The notes: generated from the sequence alone by a model not told the origin. DNA of 64,000 nucleotides from Nocardia flavorosea NBRC 108225 (GCF_001613385.1 NZ_BDCG01000005.1:62001-126000), one strand, 5' to 3'; positions 10,776 through 20,393 are shown, counted from the stretch's first letter. Numbers and translations are program-made.

Positions 10776-10981
10776 CTGTCGACGGTAAAACTGATGTGCT
10801 GGCGTCCTGCCCACCGGGGTAGACTCGGGGGCGATCTCGCGTCCTGCATGCTTGCGGGGCGCGTTTTTCGAGTGCAGGCAGAGCTTTCGAGAGAAGGCCA
10901 GGACCCGCCCACCGGCGGGTTTCAGCAGACATGTGCGCCGGGCCCGCGGGCCGGGTGCCGAACGACGAACGGGTGAGCGCA

Positions 10982-11401
10982 GTGCCGACCGGCAAGGTGA
11001 AGTGGTACGACGTGGAAAAGGGCTTCGGCTTCCTTTCCCAGGACGAGGGTGAGGACGTCTACGTCCGCTCGTCTGCGCTGCCCCAGGGTGTGGAAACGCT
11101 GAAACCCGGACAGCGGGTGGAGTTCGGGATGGCGGCCGGGCGCCGCGGCCCACAGGCGCTGAGCCTGAAACTGGTCGAAGCGCCGCCGTCGGTCCGGCAG
11201 AACCAGGAACGCAACGCCCGCAGGGAGCCCGTGGCCCGCAAACACAGCCCGGATGAACTGCACGGCATGGTCGAGGACATGATCACGCTGCTGGAAGCGA
11301 AGGTGCAGCCGGATCTGCGCAAGGGACGCTACCCCGACCGTAAGACGGCGCAGCGGATCTCCGAGGTGGTGCGCGCGGTCGCGCGGGAACTCGATCGCTG
11401 A
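10982..11401 (+). CDS. cspB: Cold-shock domain protein with C-terminal extension
   Basis: RNA/DNA-binding protein of 139 aa (Rv0871 type). The cold-shock domain fills residues 1-67: [20 protein letters not shown] contains RNP1 (KGFGFL), and [10 protein letters not shown] is the RNP2 region. Unlike the 67-aa CspA, there is a 70-residue charged helical tail ([20 protein letters not shown]...[17 protein letters not shown]), usual for this paralogue. The GTG at 10982 matches the PTGKVKW start of relatives; a GTG at 10973 is also possible. The leader holds a hairpin with arms ACCCGCC/GGCGGGT at 10903-10920, possibly a cold-responsive structure. Confidence 0.93.
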   Translation: MPTGKVKWYDVEKGFGFLSQDEGEDVYVRSSALPQGVETLKPGQRVEFGMAAGRRGPQALSLKLVEAPPSVRQNQERNARREPVARKHSPDELHGMVEDMITLLEAKVQPDLRKGRYPDRKTAQRISEVVRAVARELDR

Positions 11402-11458
11402 TCCGAGAAGTAACCGGTGGCGGGCCGGTCCGGACTCCCGGACCGGCCCGTACGCGTA

Positions 11459-11965
11459 TCAGGCGGTTTTGATCGACCAGATCGCGTGCGGAATCGAGAA
11501 TTCCCGGCCGGTTTCATCGATCGCGATGATCATCACCTGCAACTCCACACCGATCAGCTCCAGCCCCGGTTCGGGGTCCGAGTCGACGGTCAGCGCCCGG
11601 GTTCCGTCCGGGTGGTCGCGGTAGCTGCTGGGCTTCTCGACCACCTCGCCGTTCTCGTTCGCATACAGCGGTAGCAATTCCCACGGTGTGCCCACGATTT
11701 CCGACGGCAGCGAGATCTGCAGCGGGTTACCCGCCGGAACCTCCAGGAATACGGTGTCGCCCTGTTCGCAGTTCTCCATCCGCACCGTGCAGAAGTAGAA
11801 CGGCGGCACGGTGACGGCTTCACCGTGCGCGTACGCGGTGAGCTCCGGTTTGTGCGGCTCGGCATCGCGCGCCAGCAGCCAGACCACACCGGCGGTCCCG
11901 GCCACCAACACCAGGATTCCGGCCAGGGCCAGCGCGAGAGTCGTGCGGAATCTGTTCGTACTCAC
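11459..11965 (-). CDS. DUF2771 family exported protein
   Basis: A 168-aa protein with one N-terminal membrane anchor or signal (TTLALALAGILVLVAGTAGV, residues about 9-30) and an extracytoplasmic beta-rich domain of 130 residues containing two cysteines (FYFCTVRMENCEQGD) that may form a disulfide. It resembles DUF2771 (Rv0875c). GTG at 11963-11965 overlaps the stop codon of the upstream MFS gene by 4 nt (GTGA), so the two are translationally coupled. Function unknown. Confidence 0.82.
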   Translation of the reverse strand: MSTNRFRTTLALALAGILVLVAGTAGVVWLLARDAEPHKPELTAYAHGEAVTVPPFYFCTVRMENCEQGDTVFLEVPAGNPLQISLPSEIVGTPWELLPLYANENGEVVEKPSSYRDHPDGTRALTVDSDPEPGLELIGVELQVMIIAIDETGREFSIPHAIWSIKTA

Positions 11966-14574
11966 CGGGCGGTTTCTCCTCGTGGGTGGTCGTGGTGCGG
12001 TATTTCCTGTTCGGCGTGCAGCGGGCGGCGGCCGCCGAAACCGGGCAGCAGGCTGTGCCCGCGCGAACTCAGCACAGTCTGGACGAGGCCCGCGGCGAGG
12101 ACGGCACTGACCACCGCGAAACCCTTCCAATAATCGGTGGGCAGCAGGACGCCGCCCGCGCCACCGACGACCCAGCTCAGCTGCAGCACGGTTTCCGAGC
12201 GGCCGAACCCGGACGCGATCGATTCCGGCGGCAGATCGTCCTGGATCGAGGCGTCGAGCGAAACCTTGGCCAGCGCACTGGCACCCGCCGCGATCAGTGC
12301 GGCCAGCGCCGCCCCGAGCAAGTTGTCCAGGATCAGCGCGACCGACGCGACGGCCGTGCAGGCCAGCGTGCAATTCACCACGATCAGTGAAGGCCGGCCC
12401 AGCCGCAATCGGGCGCCGGTGGCGTTACCGGCGAAATTGCCGACCGCAGCCGCCGCCCCGACCAAGCCGAGCATTGCCGCCTGCTGCACCGGCCGGTGTT
12501 CGGTGGCCTTGGCGACGAAGGCGATATAGAAGGTCAGGAACCCGGTGAGCACCCGGATACTGCCGTTGCCCCACAACCCGGTGACCACCGCGCGACCCAG
12601 CGGCTGCCGGCGTTTACGGGGCGGCACCGCGGATTCGCGGCCGGATTCCAGCACTTCGGTCTGGGGGTCGTCGCCGTGATAGCTCAGGGTGGCGGGGACC
12701 TCGCCCTCGGTGATCTCCACCCAGCGCGGAATCTTCCAGCTCAGATAGGCACCGCCCACCGCGATACCGGTGGCCAGGATCAAGGCGCCGGTCGAACCGG
12801 TGAGCGCGGCGACGGCCCCGGCTATCCCGCCGGCTCCCAACGTGCCGCCGACCAAACCGAATACGGTCAGCCGGGAATTGGTGCGGACCAGGTCTATATC
12901 CGGTGGTAGCACCCGTGGCGTCACCGCGCTCTTCAACACGGCGAACGATTTGCTGAGCACCATCATGCACAGGGCCAAGGGGTAGAGCACCCAGCTGTCG
13001 AAACTGAAGATCAACACCACCGCTACGACGGCGCGAGCCGCGAACGACGCCGCCAGGGCCAAGCGGCGCCCGGTCTGCAATCGGTCCAGCGCGGGCCCGA
13101 TGAGGGGCGCGATGAGTGCGAACGGCGCGATGGTGATCAGCAGATACAGCGCGACCTTCGATTTGCTCTCCGCGGTCGCGCTGGCGAAGAACAAGGTATT
13201 GGCCAACGCGACCGCGATCGCCGCGTCGAGCGCGAAATTCGCCATGGTGGCGTAGGTGAGCGCGGTGAGCCCCGATTTGTCGGCCCCGTCGGCTTCCGCG
13301 GCACGCCGGAAGGTGGCGATACCTTTACCGGTGAGTTCGCGGCCGCGCATCGCCGCCACCCGGGTGACGGTGAGTTTGCGGGGGAGCCGCCGGCCGTCGG
13401 AGTCGTCCTCGGCATCGAAGTCTCCGATGCGGTACGACTTCGTGGGTTCGCCGGTTCCAGGGCGGCCGGACCGGGGTTCGTCCGGGAACTGCCGCCCGCG
13501 CCCGTACCGCGAGTCGGCCGCAGGATCGGCCGCGTCCCGAGACAAGCGATCACCGTCGGGAGTGTTTCCGGCGGACCGCCCCTTCTCGGCCCGGTACTTG
13601 CCCCGGTCCATCGGGGGCGGGGGGACAGCGTCGGCACCGGGCTGCACTGTCGCATCGAAGCGGCTTGTCGACTCGTCGGCACCGAAGCGGCGGCCGGGCT
13701 CGCCGCCGGGCCGGTGTGGTCCGCCCGGGCGCTCGTCTCCCGGGCGGTATCCAGAATCAGACGGACCAGCGGGGCCGGCGTCTCCCGTCCGGCGGCCACC
13801 CCGGCCGGCATCGAGTGGGCTGTGCCCACTCCAGGGTTCAGCGTCACGCGGTGTCCAGCGGTCACGCCCGGTGGCATCGAGTGGGCCGGGTGTGCGCCCG
13901 GTTCCGGAGCCGGCCGGTGTGCGCGAAGTGGAGCCGGCGACGAAGTGCTCGTTCTGGCCGGCTCGCGGCTCGGATCCGGTTCCATGCCGATGGCCGGCGC
14001 GGTCCGCGGAATTCGCGGCCCACGCACCCTGGGCGTCGTTGAGCCGGCCCGACCGCCACTCCGGAGCGTCTGAATCTGCGCCGGGCCGGCCCGCGCGTGC
14101 GCCGGAACCGGCGCCGGATGCCGCGGCAGGTGGGGACCGGCGCGGTTCGGCGGAATCCCGGCGGCCGTCCCGTTGTGGTGCGGCGCTCTCCCGCCTGGAT
14201 ACGGGCCGGCTGCCTTCACCGGCCCCGGCGGCCCCTTGCCCGCCGGAGCGCTGCGTGGAACTCCGCGACCCCAGCGCACCGAAGACCCGGGCGAAACGGC
14301 TCACTCGCCCCGGCGCCGGAGGTTCGCCGGACGCCGGCGTGGCCGCGCGCGGCACCGATCCGCCGTGATCACGCGCGGGGCCGGGGTCGTCGAGCGGAAG
14401 CGGCCGGGTCGGCGGCGGGGCGGGCCGGGGGTTGCCGGGGTCGGGTTCGCGATTGCGGTGTGGCACGTTCGGCGGGGGGTAGCGGTCGAAACCTGGATGC
14501 CGCTGGGGTGGCGGAGACTCGCCGGCGGGCCACTGACCGCGATCGGAACCGGAGGGCTCGCGGGAAGTGGGCAC
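11962..14574 (-). CDS. MFS transporter with ~390-aa disordered N-terminal extension
   Basis: Major-facilitator-like membrane protein, 870 aa as read. The membrane half starts near residue 400 (KLTVTRVAAMRGRELTGKGI...) and contains about 10-12 hydrophobic segments, matching the Rv0876c family, whose M. tuberculosis member is about 550 aa. The first 390 residues are Pro/Gly/Arg/Ser/Asp-rich with no repeats of fixed length and look intrinsically disordered. GC-rich third positions suggest that this part is genuinely translated. The GTG at 14572-14574 has a GAGGA directly against it, too close for a normal ribosome site, so the true start may lie inside. It is cotranscribed with the DUF2771 gene. 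Substrate unknown. Confidence 0.75.
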   Translation of the reverse strand: MPTSREPSGSDRGQWPAGESPPPQRHPGFDRYPPPNVPHRNREPDPGNPRPAPPPTRPLPLDDPGPARDHGGSVPRAATPASGEPPAPGRVSRFARVFGALGSRSSTQRSGGQGAAGAGEGSRPVSRRESAAPQRDGRRDSAEPRRSPPAAASGAGSGARAGRPGADSDAPEWRSGRLNDAQGAWAANSADRAGHRHGTGSEPRAGQNEHFVAGSTSRTPAGSGTGRTPGPLDATGRDRWTPRDAEPWSGHSPLDAGRGGRRTGDAGPAGPSDSGYRPGDERPGGPHRPGGEPGRRFGADESTSRFDATVQPGADAVPPPPMDRGKYRAEKGRSAGNTPDGDRLSRDAADPAADSRYGRGRQFPDEPRSGRPGTGEPTKSYRIGDFDAEDDSDGRRLPRKLTVTRVAAMRGRELTGKGIATFRRAAEADGADKSGLTALTYATMANFALDAAIAVALANTLFFASATAESKSKVALYLLITIAPFALIAPLIGPALDRLQTGRRLALAASFAARAVVAVVLIFSFDSWVLYPLALCMMVLSKSFAVLKSAVTPRVLPPDIDLVRTNSRLTVFGLVGGTLGAGGIAGAVAALTGSTGALILATGIAVGGAYLSWKIPRWVEITEGEVPATLSYHGDDPQTEVLESGRESAVPPRKRRQPLGRAVVTGLWGNGSIRVLTGFLTFYIAFVAKATEHRPVQQAAMLGLVGAAAAVGNFAGNATGARLRLGRPSLIVVNCTLACTAVASVALILDNLLGAALAALIAAGASALAKVSLDASIQDDLPPESIASGFGRSETVLQLSWVVGGAGGVLLPTDYWKGFAVVSAVLAAGLVQTVLSSRGHSLLPGFGGRRPLHAEQEIPHHDHPRGETAR

Positions 14575-14666
14575 TCCTCAATTCTGGCCCACCGCGACCG
14601 CGGCGAAACCCCGCCCTGTTCAGGGCGGGCCGAAAGTGCGCTGTATCGCTTCCGCGCCGGGCGGTA

Positions 14667-15440
14667 TCAGGCCGGTACGAACCGGACCTCGAAGGCCGTC
14701 GGCCAGTACTTTCCGGTGATCAGGAAACGATCGGTGCCCGGTATCTGCGCGATACCGTTGAGAACGTCGGTGCCCGCGCGCCGATCCGCCGGCAGCAGTC
14801 CGGAGGCATCGATCACCGACAGGACACGCCCGGCGTCCGGATCGATCCGCAGGATCTGCTCGGTCGGCCAGGCGTTGGCATAGACCGAACCGTCCTCGGC
14901 GCATTCCAGTTCGTTCAGGCGGGTATCGGTATGGCTGGTCAACGCGACCGAACCCGTGACCGCGAAGGTGACCGGATCGCGGAAGGTGAGGGTCGCGGAT
15001 CCGTCGCTCATCACCAGCCGTCCGTCCTGGTGGCACAGCCCCCAGCCCTCACCCTGGTACGAGACCCGCCGTTTTTCGGCCAGCGTGCGCGGGTCGCGGG
15101 CGAAGGCAACGCCCTCCTGCCAGGTGAGCTGCCACAGAGTGTCACCGGCGAGGGTTATGCCCTCCCCGAAGAAGGGCGGTGGCAGTTCGACGCGGGCCAG
15201 TTCCGCACCGCTGCTCCGATCGACACTGCGCACATCGGACTGTCCGACCATACCGGTGCCCTCGTACAGGACCTCACCATCGATTTCGAGGCCCTGGGTG
15301 AACGCGCCGGGGTCGTGTGGATGAGTGGTGAGTACTTCGACAGCGCGGCGCTCAGCGGCATCATCGGCGTTTGCGCAGGCGCCCGGTACGAGCAGGCAGA
15401 CCAGCGCGGTGACGACCCAGGTACGCCGAGTGTGCTTCAT
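14667..15440 (-). CDS. Glutaminyl-peptide cyclotransferase-like secreted protein
   Basis: Exported beta-propeller protein, 257 aa, of the glutamine cyclotransferase type (Glu_cyclase_2), which converts N-terminal glutamine to pyroglutamate in known members. Family motifs are HDPGAFTQGLEIDGEVLYEGTG, RLNELECAEDGSVYANAWPT and LNGIAQIPGTDRFLITGKYW. The N-terminus (TRRTWVVTALVCLLVPGACA) is a signal peptide with a Cys in a near-lipobox position (PGAC, imperfect at -3), so it may be a lipoprotein. It starts at the ATG at 15438-15440 and is divergent from the DUF3027 gene with only 17 nt between them. Confidence 0.87.
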   Translation of the reverse strand: MKHTRRTWVVTALVCLLVPGACANADDAAERRAVEVLTTHPHDPGAFTQGLEIDGEVLYEGTGMVGQSDVRSVDRSSGAELARVELPPPFFGEGITLAGDTLWQLTWQEGVAFARDPRTLAEKRRVSYQGEGWGLCHQDGRLVMSDGSATLTFRDPVTFAVTGSVALTSHTDTRLNELECAEDGSVYANAWPTEQILRIDPDAGRVLSVIDASGLLPADRRAGTDVLNGIAQIPGTDRFLITGKYWPTAFEVRFVPA

Positions 15441-15457
15441 ACGGCAAAATGTAGACC

Positions 15458-16480
15458 GTGAGCGCAGTATCTGTATCGGACACCGACGTACGGTCGATTC
15501 TGGCGGGGGCCGTCGACCTGGCTCGTCGTGCGCTCCTGGAGCTGGAACCCTCCGGGGTCGGCGCGCATGTCGGCGTCCGCGCCGAGGACGAATGTGCCGC
15601 CACGCACTGCTTCGAGGCAACTCTCCCCGGCTACCACGGCTGGCAATGGGCCGTGGTGGTCGCCTCCGCCCCGGATACCGACCGGGTCACGGTGAGCGAA
15701 TCAGCGCTGCTGCCCGGCCCCGACGCGTTGATCGCGCCGGAGTTCGTGCCGTGGGAGCAGCGGGTCCGCCCGGGCGATCTGGCCCCCGGGGATCTGCTCG
15801 CACCACCGGCGGACGACCCGCGCCTGGTGCCCGGCTACACCGCGACCGGCGATCCGGAGATCGACGAGATGGCCTACCAGGTCGGGCTGGGGCGCAAACA
15901 GGTCCTCAGCCTGGAGGGCCGCGTGGACGCCGCGCAGCGGTGGTACGAGGAGTACGGCCCGGACAGCGATATGGCGAAATCAGCGCCCGCCTCCTGTGAG
16001 AGCTGCGGTTTCTATGTACCGCTGGCCGGTGCGCTGCGCGCCGCCTTCGGTGTCTGCGCCAATGCCATGGGTGCCGACGGCCATGTCGTGCATATGGGTT
16101 ACGGCTGTGGAGCCCATTCGGAAACGCCGCTGCCGGCCGGAGCCGGGTCGCCGCTGTACGAGGCCTACGACGATGCCGCGGTCGAGGTCTACCCGGCCGA
16201 ATCGACGAAACCCGCGGAGGCCGGGGCGGCACCTGCCGCCGCGTCCGTGCAATCCGCGGCCTCGGACGCGACCGTGGAAGACGAGCCGGTTTCCACCACC
16301 GAACACCGGGATCCCGAGTCGGTAGGTGGACCGGGGGACGTGACCGGCGCCGTACCCGAGCAGTCGAGCAGTTCGGCGCACGATGCCGGTACGGCTCCGG
16401 CGTCCACCGCCGTTGCACCGGAACCGGAGAACGAGGACACGGATCCGTCGACTGCCCCGGACGCGGGAGCCGCTGAGTAG
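15458..16480 (+). CDS. DUF3027 family protein
   Basis: Cytoplasmic protein of 340 aa matching DUF3027 (Rv0877 position). Residues 1-220 are the conserved part: GYHGWQWAVVVASAPDTDRVTV, EFVPWEQRVRPGDLAPGD, and a probable metal site with CESCGFYVPL and GVCANAMGADGHVVHMGYGCGAHSE (four cysteines and histidines). The last 110 residues are a low-complexity Ala/Pro/Glu/Thr tail. The start is GTG 15458. No function is established for the family; a zinc-binding role is my inference from the Cys/His spacing. Confidence 0.85.
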   Translation: MSAVSVSDTDVRSILAGAVDLARRALLELEPSGVGAHVGVRAEDECAATHCFEATLPGYHGWQWAVVVASAPDTDRVTVSESALLPGPDALIAPEFVPWEQRVRPGDLAPGDLLAPPADDPRLVPGYTATGDPEIDEMAYQVGLGRKQVLSLEGRVDAAQRWYEEYGPDSDMAKSAPASCESCGFYVPLAGALRAAFGVCANAMGADGHVVHMGYGCGAHSETPLPAGAGSPLYEAYDDAAVEVYPAESTKPAEAGAAPAAASVQSAASDATVEDEPVSTTEHRDPESVGGPGDVTGAVPEQSSSSAHDAGTAPASTAVAPEPENEDTDPSTAPDAGAAE

Positions 16481-16767
16481 ATATCGGAAAGCGCTGTGGG
16501 TGCGGCCCGCGGAATACCGGGATACGAGACGTGAGCTCCGGCGCGGGGCCGGCTCCGAGCCCTTATTCGGCAGGGTGATTTCCTGGCGCTGACGATGGCG
16601 CAACCGATGCCGCAGGGCCGGCCGGGGTGGACGTGCGGCGTGTACCGGTGAATAGTGCTGGGGGACAGGGGTAATGGCGGGCAAGTCGGCCGGGTGCGGG
16701 GCGTGCCGGCGCCGGGCCGGAACGGCTGAGGCGTGGGTTCGGCCGGTGGTTCGCGGCGACGTACGCT

Positions 16768-19623
16768 GTGGCGGTGAGTGAGACCGGTGCGGTGGGCGAT
16801 ATGAGCGGATCGGCTTCTGCCACGGGGCACGACTCCGCCGACCCCTTCGGCACCGCGCGGCTGCGCGCCGGCGTACTGGCGGCCTGGCGGGATTCGCCGA
16901 CCCGGTTGCGGGAGGACGCGGCGACCGAAGCCGACCTGGTGCGTGCCGGTTACCGCGACCGGCTGCTCACCGAACTGGCGCAGAACGCCGCAGATGCCGC
17001 GGCCGCGGCGGGGGTGCCGGGGCGGATCGTGGTGCGGTGCACTGATCGGACGCTGTCCCTCTCGAATACCGGCGCCCCGCTCGACCTGGCGGGTGTGCAC
17101 GCCCTGACCGCGCTGCGTTCCTCCGGGAAAACCGGGGGTACCGGGGAAGTCGGGCGGTTCGGGGTCGGTTTCACCGCGGTGCTCACGGTGAGCGAGGAGA
17201 TCGAGTTCCGGTCGACGAGCGGATCGCTGCGGTTCTCCCGGGAGGAGACCCGGGCCGAGCTCACAGCCGCGGGTATCGCCGTTCCGGAGACGGAGGGCGG
17301 TTTCACGCCACCGGTGCTGCGGCTGGCCTGGCCGCACGCCGCGACACCGGGTGCCGGTGCGGACAGCGAAATCGTGCTGCGGCTGCGACCGGATGTCGAT
17401 CCGGTGGCGCTGCTGGAAGCCATGCGCGCCGAGGCAGTGGATCTGCTGTTGGAGCTGCCCGCGCTGAGCGAGATCCGGATCGAGGACTTCGCGGTTCGAG
17501 CCGTGGCCCGGGCTATGGGCGAGACAGGTCTGCGGGAAATCCGGATCGACGTGGCCGGAACGGAAGAGGTCTGGTGGGAGTATCGGACGGCGCGGGCGCG
17601 CTGGCTGGTACCGGTCCGCGACGGCCGGCCCGTCGCCGCGCGACCCGATGTGCTGCGCGCCCCCACCCGTTCGGACGAGGAACTGACGTTACCGGCGCTG
17701 CTGATCGCCGATATCCCCATGCAACCCGACCGCCGCCGGGTGCTGCCCGGTGCCCGGTTGCGTGAACTGGCCGCCGGGTACGCCGATTTCGCCCGTGCGT
17801 TGCCGCCGGCCTCGCGTCCGCTGCTGATCCCGGCCCCGGGATTCGCCCGCAGCGAGGTGGACGGGCTGCTGCGGGAGTCGATTCTCGAGGAGTTGCGCGA
17901 CAATCCCTGGCTTCCGGTTTTCGCGGCCGATCCCGGCGTTCCGGACCGACCCGATGAACGGGTCGCGGCACCCAGCCGCACCAGCGTTTTCCCCGATCTC
18001 ACCGCCGAACTGGCCGAACTGCTCGGTGATGTGCTCGATCCACTGCTGATTCCCGACCTGTCCGGCCCGCGGTATGCCGATGTCTTGGCGACGGTGGGAG
18101 TGCACCGGATCGGATCGGCGCGGGTCGCGGAACTGTCCGCGGGACTGGATCGGCCGCCGTCGTGGTGGTCGGCCCTGTACACCGCGCTCGAACCCTTCGT
18201 CACCGACCAGTTGGCGGTCGAGGAACTCGGTGCCCTCGCGGTACCGCTGGCCGACGGCCGAACGGTCACCGGCCCGCGCACAGTGCTGTTGGACGATGAA
18301 CTGGCCGCGCTCGCGGAGCCGGTACCCGTGCATTGGGCACGCCTGGTGCATCCCGCGGCAGCGCACCCGCTGCTGGCCCGGCTCGGTGCCCGGCGGGCGA
18401 CCCCCGCGGATCTGCTGTCGGATCCCGCGCTACAGGCGGAGCTGACCGATCATCCCGGCGACCCGGATACGGTCGAATCCGTTTTGCGGCTGGCGGCCGT
18501 GGTGGCCGATAGGGCGGCCTTACCGCCCTGGCTGGGGATGCTCGAACTACCGGACAGCGCGGGCGGTACCCGCCCGGCCGACGAGCTACTGCTGCCCGAC
18601 GCCCCGCTGATCGAATTGCTGGTACCGGATTCGCCGTTCGGGGTCGTAACCACCGAGGCCGCCGAGGAATACGGCGCCGAGGCCTTACGGGCGATCGGTG
18701 TCGGCTGGGATTTCGGGATCGTCACCGAAACCGACCCCACCGGTCCCGACCATCATCTCGACGACGAGGAGACCTGGTGGGCCGGGCTTTCCGAGGATCC
18801 GCCCGAGCTGATCGCGATCCGGGATCTGGACCTGGTGGACGATGCCGCCTGGCCGGAGGCACTGTGGCGGTTGCTGTCCGGCGAGCGGACCCGGCCGCTG
18901 CTCGGTGACACCGACGGCTACACCGCGTGGTGGTTGCGCAGGTACGCGCGGATCGACGGGGTCGCGCTCGGCGGCTACCGGCATCCGGCCGATACCGAAC
19001 TAGCGGGACTGCTACCGGAACTGCCGATCACCGGGCTGTCCGGCCCGGATCTCGACGCGCTCGGCGGTTGCCTGGCCGCCCTCGCCGCCCTGGACCTCAC
19101 GCTTGCCGCAACGCTGCTCGAAGCGTTGGCGGACCCGGCGAAGACACCGGCTCCGGAAGTGGTCGCCCGGGTGCACTCCCGGCTCGGCGCGGCGGTACAC
19201 CGGCTCGATATCACCGCCCTGGACCCGCCCGACCGGGTACGTGCGCTCTCGGGCGCGGTGATCGACGCCGGGGACGCGCTCGTGCTCGACAAGCCGTGGT
19301 TCGGTCTGGCGGTCCCCCCGGACCGGCTGGTGGTTGCCGACCCCGAGACGGCGGCGGACCTGTCGGTACTGCTCGATCTGCCTCCGGTCTCGGAAGAGGT
19401 ACATGCCGAAGTGCTCGACGAGGGCCACGAAACCGGCTGGGATCGCGAACCGCTCGGCGTGGTGCTGCGCCGGATGTTCACGCTCGGGCCGCAGCCGGGC
19501 ACGCTCCGGATGCACGACGACCTACGGGTCCGGCTTTCGGGTGCGGTGACGCGGACGGTGCGGGTGCCGTGGTGGCAGGACGGCGATACGGTGCATGTGC
19601 TGCGCCCGGGTCCGGCGCACTGA
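16768..19623 (+). CDS. Sacsin-like GHKL ATPase domain protein
   Basis: Large cytoplasmic protein of 951 aa with an Hsp90-like (GHKL) ATPase domain at the N-terminus, as in the sacsin N-terminal family. The ATP-binding N-box is LLTELAQNAADAA (about residues 69-81), followed by LSNTGAPLDLAGV and the G-box GEVGRFGVGFTAVL. The central and C-terminal 600 residues are Leu/Asp/Pro-rich without a recognisable domain; no J-domain or HEPN domain is visible. The frame opens at GTG 16768; GTG 16774 and ATG 16801 are alternatives. It lies alone between DUF3027 and tetR, preceded by 287 bases in which I see no gene. A chaperone-like role is inferred only from the ATPase family. Confidence 0.85.
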   Translation: MAVSETGAVGDMSGSASATGHDSADPFGTARLRAGVLAAWRDSPTRLREDAATEADLVRAGYRDRLLTELAQNAADAAAAAGVPGRIVVRCTDRTLSLSNTGAPLDLAGVHALTALRSSGKTGGTGEVGRFGVGFTAVLTVSEEIEFRSTSGSLRFSREETRAELTAAGIAVPETEGGFTPPVLRLAWPHAATPGAGADSEIVLRLRPDVDPVALLEAMRAEAVDLLLELPALSEIRIEDFAVRAVARAMGETGLREIRIDVAGTEEVWWEYRTARARWLVPVRDGRPVAARPDVLRAPTRSDEELTLPALLIADIPMQPDRRRVLPGARLRELAAGYADFARALPPASRPLLIPAPGFARSEVDGLLRESILEELRDNPWLPVFAADPGVPDRPDERVAAPSRTSVFPDLTAELAELLGDVLDPLLIPDLSGPRYADVLATVGVHRIGSARVAELSAGLDRPPSWWSALYTALEPFVTDQLAVEELGALAVPLADGRTVTGPRTVLLDDELAALAEPVPVHWARLVHPAAAHPLLARLGARRATPADLLSDPALQAELTDHPGDPDTVESVLRLAAVVADRAALPPWLGMLELPDSAGGTRPADELLLPDAPLIELLVPDSPFGVVTTEAAEEYGAEALRAIGVGWDFGIVTETDPTGPDHHLDDEETWWAGLSEDPPELIAIRDLDLVDDAAWPEALWRLLSGERTRPLLGDTDGYTAWWLRRYARIDGVALGGYRHPADTELAGLLPELPITGLSGPDLDALGGCLAALAALDLTLAATLLEALADPAKTPAPEVVARVHSRLGAAVHRLDITALDPPDRVRALSGAVIDAGDALVLDKPWFGLAVPPDRLVVADPETAADLSVLLDLPPVSEEVHAEVLDEGHETGWDREPLGVVLRRMFTLGPQPGTLRMHDDLRVRLSGAVTRTVRVPWWQDGDTVHVLRPGPAH

Positions 19624-19641
19624 GAATGGGGCCCGGTGCTG

Positions 19642-20268
19642 CTATTCGGCGTGTTCGGCCAGTGCGGCGGCCAGGAGATCGAGCTGGGTGCGCACGCTTT
19701 CGCTGTCGTCGTCGACCAGCCAGCGCAACACGATTCCGTCGATCACACTCAGTGTGAACCGCGACAGCTGACGCACCGGAACCTTCCAGGTGCTGCCGGT
19801 GGCATCGCGGGCATGGTCGAGAATATCGGCGACCGTGGAATCGTTGAAGTCGTATTGTTCCCGGGCGATCGCCAGTTTGGCGGGCGTCTGCTCGCCCTCC
19901 CGTAGGGCGTAGGTGGTGGTCTCGTAGGTGAGCAGCTGACGTTCGGGGGTGGCCTCGATATTGAGCCACATGAGTTCCAGCCCGGCGCGCAGCAGATCGC
20001 GCAGCGCGGTGGTGCCGCTACCGGCCTGCCGCCAGACGGATTCGTTGGCGTCCACCGAATCGCGCAGTTCCATCGACAGCGCCTTGACCAACTCGGTCAT
20101 CAGCGCGTCTTTGTTCTCGAAGCAGTAATGCACCACACCTAGCGATACGCCCGCCGCCTGGGCGACATCACGGGTGGTGACGCCCGCGACCCCCTTTTTC
20201 TCGGCAAGGCCGATCGCGGCCTCGATAAGGTGGGCCCGTCGTTCTTCGACGCTCAATCGGGAGGACAC
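19642..20268 (-). CDS. TetR family transcriptional regulator
   Basis: A 208-aa DNA-binding regulator. The TetR helix-turn-helix is ERRAHLIEAAIGLAEKKGVA followed by TTRDVAQAAGVSLGVVHYCFENKDAL (residues about 8-55). The C-terminal ligand-binding domain is helical and includes an unusual WRQAGSGTTALRDLLRAGLEL segment. I start it at the GTG at 20266-20268 because a promoter lies exactly in front of it; a TTG at 20304 coincides with the -35 box and is unlikely. Its targets are unknown; the neighbours are the sacsin-like ATPase gene (convergent) and the DUF2530 gene. Confidence 0.88.
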   Translation of the reverse strand: MSSRLSVEERRAHLIEAAIGLAEKKGVAGVTTRDVAQAAGVSLGVVHYCFENKDALMTELVKALSMELRDSVDANESVWRQAGSGTTALRDLLRAGLELMWLNIEATPERQLLTYETTTYALREGEQTPAKLAIAREQYDFNDSTVADILDHARDATGSTWKVPVRQLSRFTLSVIDGIVLRWLVDDDSESVRTQLDLLAAALAEHAE

Positions 20269-20275
20269 ACGAGCG

Positions 20276-20304
20276 AGTTTGGCGGTCCGGGTGCGAACAG
20301 TCAA
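20276..20304 (-). promoter_or_regulatory. Predicted leaderless promoter of tetR
   Basis: On the minus strand: TTGACT (20304-20299), a 17-nt spacer, CAAACT (20281-20276), then 7 nt to the GTG at 20268. This spacing puts the transcription start on the start codon, predicting a leaderless mRNA. No Shine-Dalgarno sequence precedes the GTG. Confidence 0.6.
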
Positions 20305-20393
20305 TTCTCGGTCGCGCTCTGCGAGACCCGTCCGGGCCCCGGCACACCGACAGCCCGTCGGCCCTGCTGCCTCGGATTATGCGGGGTCGGTGA

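Noticed and set aside
14097..15461. Long plus-strand frames over the MFS and cyclotransferase genes
   Set aside because: Arginine-rich translation without family features. The minus-strand genes are better supported.
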